The notes beneath the pieces were generated by a model, which was not told the DNA's origin, did no database searches, and was given only the letters and a program-made list of their open reading frames with translations. From Polytrichum commune (taxonomy: Eukaryota > Streptophyta > Polytrichopsida > Polytrichales > Polytrichaceae), in the NCBI GenBank assembly GCA_950295325.1, contig OX485804.1, forward strand, positions 50,270,429-50,334,428: a stretch of DNA of 64,000 nt, written 5' to 3'. The position numbers and the translations under genes are program-made. The first letter of the stretch is position 1; each line of letters begins with the position of its first letter. This document shows, piece after piece, positions 47,514 through 57,201 of this stretch.

Positions 47514-47645
47514 GAAGAAGAAGAAGAAGAAGAAGAAGAAGAAGAAGAAGAAGAAGAACTCCGGTCCCTACTAGGGACCGGAGTGAATAAAGTGTCTGTT
47601 CGTAGGACAACCGTGGCCGTACCCCAGGGTAGCGGCGTTGGGTGC
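47514..47645 (-). mobile_element. SINE 3' fragment with (TTC)n tail, copy 3
   Basis: The tail is (AAG)n at 47514-47557 on the plus strand. Next to it is a perfect hairpin, CTCCGGTCCCT-ACT-AGGGACCGGAG, then GTGAATAAAGTGT as in copy 1. The 5' part is missing. Confidence 0.65.
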
Positions 47646-48023
47646 ACATACTAATGCATCTCATTGTAAAATTCTTTCTTGAATTAGTGTTGTTCATAAC
47701 TCTAAGTCTTGTCATATACTACTTAATATATAGGTGTCAACATACGGTCCCCATGCACTAAATACTAACTAAGATACTTAAGCCTAAAATGGATTTTTTT
47801 TCTTCTTCTTAAATGATTACTAATGCACGATGATGATCTTAGGTTTCCATTTTTCAAATAATGAAACTATCAATGTTTTAGAAGATTATGACCACTTTAC
47901 AATTGGTGTCCATTTTAGGTTCACATTCTTTGTAGAAGACCGTTCATTGAAGAAATTCCTAATGCTAAACTTCAAGTTGAAAAACCAAAAGAAGCCAGGA
48001 AATAAAACTTGGAGCACTTAACG

Positions 48024-48050
48024 TTGTGTGTGTGTGTGTGTGTGTGTGTT
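48024..48050. repeat. (TG)n microsatellite
   Basis: About 13 uninterrupted TG units. Confidence 0.9.
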
Positions 48051-48348
48051 AATTTTAATAATATAATTACTATTGTAAGTGAATCCATGTGGACTTACTA
48101 CTATGTCACTGGAATATTCATCCATCATCCAAGTATGGAATAGTGTTGTGTCAATTATCAAACTCCAAAGGAGTGCACAAGGGATACAATGGAATTCTAC
48201 AATGGTATACGTCCAAATATTGAGTGAGTACTCATATTGGCATTGAAAGATGTGGGACCACTTGGAACATGTATCATATGGCCTCACACATACTCGTATT
48301 GATACCCATGATGAACTTTGACTTCTTGTAACATTGACATTTGTATAA

Positions 48349-48708
48349 GGGCCGGTTCACACTATGCCCAAGTCGAGAGGAGAAGCGTCACTTTTCTAGA
48401 CCAAACTATGTCGAGAGGAGAAGCCTTTGGGTTGAAAAAGTATATTAAAATAATCCACGGCTAAAAATGTTCGGCCTCTCGACGGAAGTTTGGGTCGAGC
48501 ATTTTGCTCGACCCAAACTTGGCTCGAGAGGCCGAACTCTTCCCGCCATATTTTCCTAAAAGTGTTGCCACCTAGGCTCTTTTGGAGGCGACGTCCTTTG
48601 GACTTCGGCCTCTAGTGTGAAGGCCGAGAGGACGAACTTTGGACATTTATGCATTTTCATTGGTTGAAACGCTTCCTCTCGAAGTTTGGCCATAGTGTGA
48701 ACCGGCCC
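48349..48708. mobile_element. 360-bp Harbinger-type MITE with inner hairpin
   Basis: Ends GGGCCGGTTCACACTATG and CATAGTGTGAACCGGCCC are exact inverted repeats (18 bp), flanked by TAA at 48346-48348 and 48709-48711. A strong inner hairpin at about 48472-48533 joins GGCCTCTCGA and GTTTGGGTCGAGCA to their complements around a short centre. No coding capacity. Confidence 0.88.
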
Positions 48709-48711
48709 TAA

Positions 48712-50024
48712 GTATCTTACATAGGTATGGTGCGATAGCATGTGGGAGCATGCATGACTAGTATTACTATGCAATTATTAATACCTAGTCACCATCATAA
48801 TACTTAAGTACATTCTTATACCATACAAAATCTTGTTGTCAATACTATATTGATACATTAAAGCTTGCTATAATAGAGGAGGACTATGAATGAAGTAAAA
48901 CACTAGACTTTCAATACAAATTGATATAAGTTGTAAATTGTGGGAATCATTTTCAGTTTCAAAATAACACACTGATATTTTAATTCATTATAAAAGCAAC
49001 AATCATTATGTGCACAATATAAACAAAATATTATCCAACTTTATATGTGTGTGTGCGTGTATATGTATATAACCATAAAATGAAGAGGCTAATGGGGTTA
49101 TTACAAATTTATCCACATCATACCTCAATAGTTGATGTTTGCACTCATATCACTTAGAAATGAACAATCACACTCCTTCACAGTTTTAGTCAAAGGATTC
49201 TTCATGTTTCAATCGAATGGTCATACCCCCTTCTATTTTGATTAATTATTTATAACCCTTTACACATTAAATAGGAAAATCATACCCCTTTATAATTTAA
49301 GCAATTCTAAATATTTTCCAAACCTTTATACTCTTAAAGTTATTGAGTTCTAATCAATAATTGATTATTTTGAACTTAGAGGGAGGAAAGTGGATAAAAT
49401 ATTAGAAATGAGTACATAATTAGGGGTTTTGGAAGACATATTTACATTTCAACAAATTTCATCTTTATAGGATTGGATTGATATAGTGTGAACGAGGATC
49501 ATATTTTTTCTCTTATTAATATGCAGATTATTTGTATGAACCTCGTGTTCAAGAAAAATGTGACATATTTCTTAAATAATGAATTTATCCACAACAAGGT
49601 CACATATCTTCATCCCACATGGTTGGTTGGAAATATCCATGTCACTTGGATAATCCTGTTGTGATTTGGTGGCCCATGGGAGTAGCTAAGTCATGAATGA
49701 TGAGCAGTGAATGGAGAGCAATGAGCAATGAGTTGTAACTATTAAGTAGTTTTTGGCAACATGTGAATGATGAAGCAAAAAAAAAAACAATTATACATGT
49801 ATTTGGTCATATGGTCTAAAATCTAAATTTCACACTCATTTGCTTGTAATTCTCCAAAGTGTAAATCCACAACATTTTGAAATAACAAGAGTGAAGAGGG
49901 CCTATTATCATGGATATTTTAAAACATTATTAGTTCATTTTTTATTATTTTAATGAAAATTCACACCAATACATGTCATTTACTGACATTGTCAAGGATA
50001 TTGTTGAACACAACACTTGGAACA
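48712..50024. other. AT-rich spacer, no gene seen
   Basis: No protein-like frame or clear repeat. Confidence 0.4.
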
Positions 50025-50380
50025 TTACTCACACTCTACAACACATACAAGCTCAAGTAAACATATGACCTCGTTGTAGGTGAATGTTGGCACGTGAATG
50101 AACTTGTCATTGTTGTAGTCCACCTCACACAAAAATCTAAATACATAATATAGATGTTTGTGGTACACCCACGTTCCTTTTTTTTCCGAAGCATGAGAGG
50201 ACATTTTCGTGAAGTCATGGCATGTGCAATGCGGAATGTCGCCAACTGTGACATGATAGGGGTTGTTATCCTTGGACACAACGTCGATTATCACTTAAAA
50301 TCCAGGATATGAAATGGCATTGATTCCAACGACATAGTAATTGTCCATAAGTTGAACGCTCTCCCATTTATTTTGTGTTC
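50025..50380 (-). pseudogene. Broken SWIM zinc-finger gene fragment
   Basis: The minus-strand frame 50294-50025 encodes VTVGDIPHCTCHDFTKMSS, then WVYHKHLYYVFRFLCEVD and FTYNEVICLLE. CTC followed by H-K-H resembles a SWIM finger (CxC...CxH) with the ligand Cys before HKH replaced by Tyr. Upstream, the peptide NYYVVGINAISYPGF lies in the same frame, separated from this one by a TAA stop at about 50297-50299. SWIM fingers occur in FAR1 and MULE transposases and in other plant zinc-finger proteins. No longer partner was found, so this looks like a dead fragment of either. Confidence 0.55.
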
Positions 50381-52456
50381 TACCGTGGATGTTGATGGAT
50401 TGCAATGCATTACCTTCAAGAACCTAGAAGTTGGGTGGGTATCATGCCGATAGACGAGTAACTCTTGTGTGAGGAGCAATGGGCAATTAGCCGAGAGCAA
50501 CATAGAAGGAGAAAGAAGGTCAATGGCCATAAGAAAGGCGATAGCTTGTAAAAATCAAAGTAGATAAGCCGAGTCATTGAAGTTTTTTGAGTTGATGAAG
50601 TTTAAGAAAAGCAATAAGCCATAGAGAGATAGAAAGAGACACAAAGGCATGCGATGGGGGTAACTCCTATCCGAGTTGATGAGCTATAGCCAAAACTAGA
50701 CTAATGTTGACAAAACTAGGCTCGATTATTGTGGAAATCATTACTTCTACATGTAGGTTTTTGCAATATCTTCATGTTTGAGTTTTGTATGTTTTATTTC
50801 CTCATTGTCATACTCAAAATCTTACGGTGTGCAGGCGCTTGGGTCCACACTTGTGTTGTTGGTCATGCATCATGAACTTCCTTGGAAGGTCACAAGAAAT
50901 TTTGTTTGAGTGCATAAGTTTGGCCTCAATTTTTTATTTTTTTATTTACTACATGTTCACATTCACATTGTAATTAAATGGAATGAACATGTTTGTGCAC
51001 AATGTTGGCAGGATGATGGCGTTGGTGGCATTCCCACCTTGGAAGTTGGAACTTTTGTTCTATGTAGAGGTCATTGCTATTATAAAAGCAACATCATCTA
51101 TGCATGTAACCTTGAAAGAAGTCCTACAAGTTTCATCTAAACATGGAGATGTTGGTCCAATTAGAGGCATTGGAGGACAATGGGGGGGGGGCATTTAGAT
51201 AGTGAACAATACCATCCACCGTATGTTTGATTGGATTGGATTGGCTAGGATTGAAGTGGATATGGTTGGTTTGGAATGTGAATGGGATTGGATTCATCAC
51301 TCTAATAAAACAACAAGCTCGAGTCCATCACTCTAATTCTTGTGACTTCAATTATTTTTCCCACAATCCCTCAATCATGTCATTTCAAAGCTAAGTGAAT
51401 TAGAGAAATATAGTATGGAGCATGCTCAATATTTGGAATGTGATTGCATCTTTATTTAACTATACTAGATTAATATTATTATACAAATATGTTAACCAAT
51501 ATGCCCCAATATCACAAGTATAGGATATAAGTGTATGTATCATCACAATTTTTTCCTTCCCTCGTTGCTCAAGTGAAATTGTTCGTTACTCATTGCTCAC
51601 CGCTCATATGAAAGCACTCCCTGATCATAAGCACACAATGTCTTTTAGTTTTATACATTATATATTTTTAAAAACCGCATTGGTGACAATTATTGGAGTG
51701 ATGAAGGCACATATGGATAACAATACAAATATGATGTTAGTATCCAAATTTGGAAATATCATAGATGAGAAAACAACATAATATTCATTACAATGTCTAA
51801 ATTAAGCCACAAATTACATAACTAAAGACATTGTCAGAATGGTAGGGTGCATTATATATCAAGTGCCAATATGGTCTTTGTTTTTGGCACTCTTCTAACC
51901 TTAAACGGTGTAACATTGGAGTTCCCATGGGGTTTGGATTAGGGCCTTCAGTTGAAGTCACCCATGTTTAATGCCATAGTACATCCATAACCATTGTTAA
52001 GAAAAAAAATCTTTGTCTAATACTATCCAAAACCTATTTTATCGACTTCTCCTTAATTTTTATAATTTACACCCAACTTTGGTTAGTATAATTTAAAAAA
52101 TATATTTAAGTGTTGTTGTGGGTACAATGCGTGTGTGTGTTTTTTTTATATTTATGTATTTTAAGCTATGTGATTCTATAGTGGTCACTTCCAACTCCAC
52201 ATATAATTTCAGCCCTTGAATGGATCTAAATTGACTTATTCAGTTAGTAATTGTGTATCATGAAGTTTGTCGTTCCACATGTCAAAATTGAAGTTGAGAC
52301 ACAAAAGTTATCCAAAATAAAAGTGAAGATTCTCATCTCTCTAAATTATCACACATTATATATGTTTACTATTTAACATAAAATGGGTATATATGATGAG
52401 CACATAGTCCAATCTCATCATGGCACGTGTCTTTTGGAGTATGTCATGAATTACAG
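50381..52456. other. Intergenic DNA, no gene seen
   Basis: A poly-G run lies at about 51181-51190. No recognised gene. Confidence 0.4.
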
Positions 52457-53697
52457 GGGTGGACGTTAAGTTCCCCCCCACGAACTTTTCGGGGGAGGAA
52501 TATTGGGGCAGGGGCAGCCGCCCGTCAGATCTTCTAGACCCGACCGAAAATTGTTGCCCGTCCGCCCGACTTCGAAAAAACTATTGTCCTTGCATCTTGA
52601 AGGCCACTTATCCACAAGTCCCATATCGAGTGCACTTCATTTTCAAGGTCCCAGATCCAATATATATGTTCACTTCCATTGAGTAAATAAGCATTTGACT
52701 GGATTTCATTTTCAAAGTGAAACCGCCCATAAAGTGAAACCGCCCATAAAGCATGTAATTAACTTGGAAGTCAAATTTTTTACAAAATCCTCATCAACAC
52801 TGAGGTTATAATTTTTGTGACTTATCATTGAAAGGGACTTTGTCATTCTAAAATGAAACTAAAATTAATGAATTATTTTATACATGTTATAAATTATAGT
52901 CTAGTTAAATACCTTCTACTTTCACAAAGTATTCATATGCATTTAAATTAATTAATTGTGATTGAATGTAACTAAGTCTAACTAATCCTAATTAATCCTA
53001 ATTAAATCAGAACATATGCTTACTAAATTAATTAAGCGGAATTAATTATAAATTATATTTACTGAATTGAATTCCATTAAATAATGATTAATTCCAGTAA
53101 GAACATTTTATAATTAATTAGGCTTTATTAATTTGGTTAGCATGATTTCTGATTTAATTGGGCTTAATTAGAATTGATCAGGATTAATCAAAATTTATTA
53201 GACTTAGTTGCATTCAATCACACGTAACTAGTTCAAATGCGTATGAAAACTTTGTGATAGAAGAAGGTGTTAAATATAAAATATAAAACATTTAAAATAA
53301 ATCATCAATTTTAGTTTCATTTTAGAATGACAAAGACCCTTTCAATTGTAAGTCATAAAAATTATAACCTTAGTGCTAATGAGGATTTCGTAATATTTTT
53401 AACTTCCAGGTTTATTGGCGGTTTCACTTTGAAAATGAAATCCAGTGAATTGCTTATTTACTCAATGGAAGTGAACATATATATTGGATTTGAGACCTTG
53501 AAAATGAAGTGCACTCAATATGGGATTTGTGGATAAGTGGCTTTCAAGAATGCAAGGACAATAGTTTTTTCGAAGTTGGGCGGGCGGGCAACAATTTTCG
53601 GTCGGGTCTAAAAAGTTTGACGGGTGGCTGCCCCTGCCCCAATATTCCTCCCCCGAAAAGTTCGTTGGGGGGGGGGGGGGGGAACTTAACGTCCGCC
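52457..53697. mobile_element. 1.24-kb foldback element, copy 2
   Basis: The arms (about 52457-52880 and 53310-53697) are inverted copies. The outer ends read GGTGGACGTTAAGTTCCCC and GGAACTTAACGTCCGCC. The centre (about 52940-53250) is degenerate TTAATTAAGC-like sequence. Flanks AATTACAGG (52449-52457) and AACTACAAG (53698-53706) agree at 7 of 9 positions and could be an aged 9-bp target duplication, which would favour a Mutator-like origin. No transposase. Confidence 0.78.
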
Positions 53698-53706
53698 AAC
53701 TACAAG

Positions 53707-55254
53707 CCTTGCCTATACACTACCAAAAACATGAGGGTGGACTTACATTAGGGTTTGGGTGCTGGAAACTTGAGATATGTAACACCTTACTTTTAGACTC
53801 GAGATTGAACTCAAGCTTGAAGATTAGTTTCTTAAATTGGGAGGAGAGTACATCTTGAGTTCTGGAAACATTATTTAGTGGGAAAGCCACATTAGCGTTG
53901 CCTCATCGAGGAGAAGGCTTATAGCCTCTTCCCGAAATACAACCCTCTCAGGCGGCCATGTCACCTCAGAATTTTTTGTCCACATGTTGGTTCTAGGTCC
54001 TAGTGTGTTCTCTTTGGGTCTAGATTCGTTCTCTTGACCAATAGGATTGCTCGTTTGTGAAGTTGCTTTGGTCTTGGACCCTAAGTGTAAATCAAATTTC
54101 CAACTGTTTATAAGTTTCTGATACTACTTGGACACACATAACGAGGATCTTCTAATTTTGATATGTGTAGGGTTTGGGTACTTGAAGACAATTTTTTTTA
54201 CTTTGAGACTAGTTGGCTTTATATACTATTTGAGAACATTCATACCTAGGTAAAATTACCCTTGCATCGATACAATATTGACTCGAATAAGAACTTGGGT
54301 ATACAACGATTGTTTCATCTTATGATACCCACCAAGTATCATTATCTAATTGGCATTACAATTTTGTTACCAATTGGGTAGGGTATACAATACCATTATT
54401 GATATTTTGTATTGATACCATGCATTCACCTAATATTCAATCCAACATTGTCGCAACCCATCATAAGTTAAGTGTAAGATTAAGAAAAAATGTCCAATGC
54501 CTTTTTTTTTAAGATAAAAAGTCATATTGCATACTCTTAGAATAGAAAACATGTGAACATTTTTTCATGGATGAAATCGCAAAAACATCCCAAAAATATT
54601 CCATTGATGATCTAAAGTTGGAGATGGCTTATGCACTATGTGATGAACTCCGAAGTGCTCAACCATTGAAGTTTCAACCATCGTTATTGCGCATGTTCTA
54701 GACAAATACATTTCAAAAGTTAGGATTTGACACTAGAGTTCAATTGAACATACTCTTCACATTTGTAGTAGTTGTGATGGACAAAGAGGAAGCACATGGA
54801 TAGAAAGAGGACAAATAAAGTGAAGAGGGGGAGATAAATTGCTTGTCTGCTCAAGGCTTATGCCCTTTGTGATGAACTTTGAATTGCCTACCCCCCCAAT
54901 GGTACATGTCAATATTCAAATACACAATTTATAAACATTCTAAGCATCCAAATTTAAATTAATAAATATTTGACAATACAAATTATACATTCTAAACAAT
55001 ATACCATTTTTTTCATGCTAACTAAATCATATCATAATCAATGGTTGGGTGGACATTCACGGAACCTTTTATAAAAATTGGATGATGCATTCATATTCAG
55101 ATGGAATTATGTAATATCATCCATATGTGGTTCAACACTTCGATGAATGTTGCGATTTCCGCTTTCTTGAAAATTCAAAAAAAAAGAGGCATTGGTGATC
55201 ACATACTTTCATACGTGCAAAAGTACTTTTACTTCACTAGAAAAATCTTTGTAG
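53707..55254. other. Intergenic DNA, no gene seen
   Basis: No recognised gene. The frame starting 55101 runs into the repeat below and is part of it. Confidence 0.4.
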
Positions 55255-55920
55255 GCTCTGTCCCATATCACGAGATAGAGGAATTATGGAGATTGCCTTT
55301 GAGTGGTGATAGGGCCCGGATAATGCATGTCATACCTTAACAAGTAAACGGTGGAACCGTGAGGCTCTGTCCTTTATTCTGAATGATTATAATTATAGCT
55401 GTCCATTTTGCTCATGCTAGTTTATGGCTATTTACTATGCCTATAACCAAATCTTTCTTGGATTTTGTGCACATTCTTCTCAAATGTGGGTCAAGGACTG
55501 AAGCTACTTATTTATCATCCGAAAATTTTCAAATAAATAATTAACAACTGCCAAAATAACTATAGTTAACTAGATTTTTTTCAGTAGATTTTAGGGAGCA
55601 ACTATAGTTAACTAGATATATATAACTATAGTTAACCTCCACATTAAATAAACTGAACCAAAAATAACAGGAACAAGTAACGTCCAAGTGTGGACGCAAA
55701 GTGGTTAGGAAATTTGCTTTTGAAACAGAGAAGTTGATGCATAGTCTCTATCCTACAGACAGAGCCAATAAAGGTTTAGTGTAGCTCAGTGAAAGTTTAG
55801 TGGAAGCTTAGTGAAATTTCCAATTTAATATGAAAAGAGCTAATAATAAAATGTAATTCTTTTCAAAATGTCATTTTAGGAGCCTCTCGTGGCATAGTCA
55901 TCTTCCCTTGTTTTCATCAA
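55255..55920 (+). repeat. Copy of the 14815-15045 repeat, interrupted by element A
   Basis: Segments 55255-55340 and 55783-55920 together match 14815-15045. Between them lies element A in inverse orientation relative to its copy at 13991. Confidence 0.65.
55341..55782 (-). mobile_element. ~440-bp element A, copy 2 (occupied site)
   Basis: Contains GGCTCTGTC near its left end and GACAGAGCC near its right end, and matches 13991-14421 reversed. Comparison with the uninterrupted site near 14894 sets its borders. No obvious target duplication survives. A TTAACTATAGTTA-rich core lies at about 55560-55640. Confidence 0.65.
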
Positions 55921-56329
55921 GGGCACTGACACATTCATCCACGTTCATTACAAAGAATATGTACGGTTCAATCCACGCAGGTGTCTACGTGGCGCTCATG
56001 CGAGGCCTCTCGCAAATTCGCCTACTTGGCACGGTTCTGCATCAGCCAAGTGGACATGAGATGCCCTTCCTGGCAAATCGAAACGGCTTTGCTCGCTTCC
56101 TGATTTCACGAAGTGCCCAATGTGGGGTTAGACTTGGATCCCGACCCGCTTACGCAAGGGCACGTTTGCGCACATGAATCGCAAGCCAACCCGTTTTTCT
56201 CCATCTAACGCATGCACAATCTGCGAAAGATCTGGAAATCGAGGATCACTTTGGTTTCAAGTGTTTCAATTGTGTGTTCAGATTTCGTTGCTGCCAAACT
56301 GTGGAAGACAGGGCCCGTCTATGGCTCAG

Positions 56330-57060
56330 GCACGAATATCTCTTTATGCATCATCTGAGGCTCGATTTTGGCTGCTTTTCTCATAAACTGAGAATCTTGC
56401 AAGTTTTGTATGCGTCGAGGACGGATGTCCATGTTCATTCTGCAGGCTGCAATTTTGGATTTGTTGAATCGAAGTTTTAATTGATGGATTGTGGGATCAC
56501 TCATTCGCATATGAAGAGCTTTGGTAAGTTGGGTATGGAAGAGCTCGGCATTGGGCTCCGTTTCTTGGAATCTGAGAAATTTCCAAGTATATGGGTCGAG
56601 GATGTCCAATGTTCAATCTGCAGGGTGAAATTTGAGTTTATTGGATTCATTAATACTTTTTTTGGTATAAAAAATTCGCATCTGAGAGAGCTTTGGTTAA
56701 GTTGGGTCCGTGAGGTGGTTTAAGAGAGGGTTCAGGTTTTGGCTCCTCTTTCTTGGAGTTTGAGAACTCTACAAATTTATGGGTCGAGGACGTCCAATAT
56801 TCAATCTGCGGGCTGAAATTTGGGTTTGTTGAATCGAAATATTCAATTGTTGTCATTTAGGATCACTCATTTGCATGTGAAGAGCTTTGGTTCAGTTGGG
56901 TCTGTGGGGCGAGTTAGGGCAGAGCTCAGTTTTTAGATCCTTCTGTTGGAATTTGAGAATCTTGGAAGTGTATGGGTCGAGGATGTCCAATGTTTATTCT
57001 GCAGACTGAAATTTGGGTTCATTTAATCGGAATTTGCAATTAAACGATTTTGGGATTATT
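56330..57060 (+). repeat. Four degenerate ~190-bp tandem units upstream of PDH E1-alpha
   Basis: TATGGGTCGAGGATGTCCAA-type blocks occur at 56409, 56590, 56779 and 56971, spaced 181, 189 and 192 bp apart. Each is followed by TTCAATCTGCAGGCTGAAAT, then GATCACTCATTCGCAT and AGAGCTTTGGTTAAGTTGGG. The array ends about 140 bp before the start codon, so it lies in the promoter or 5' UTR. Confidence 0.8.
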
Positions 57061-57201
57061 ACTCATCTTGTTCTTTGGGCTGCTGGTGGCTACAGAATCG
57101 ACTTGACTGTCTACAAGATAGGCTTGTAAACTGAGCAATCGAATTTAATTTGGAACACATACAACTTTTCTTTGAGTTGATAACAGCACCAAAATACCAC
57201 A

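Noticed and set aside
53667-53682. Poly-G run as a G-quadruplex control element
   Set aside because: It is a homopolymer at the foldback element's end. Similar runs at 33187, 44547 (as C) and 51181 have no link to genes.
55101-55340. 79-codon frame as a gene
   Set aside because: Its 3' half is part of a dispersed repeat shared with 14815-14890, where the frame is broken.
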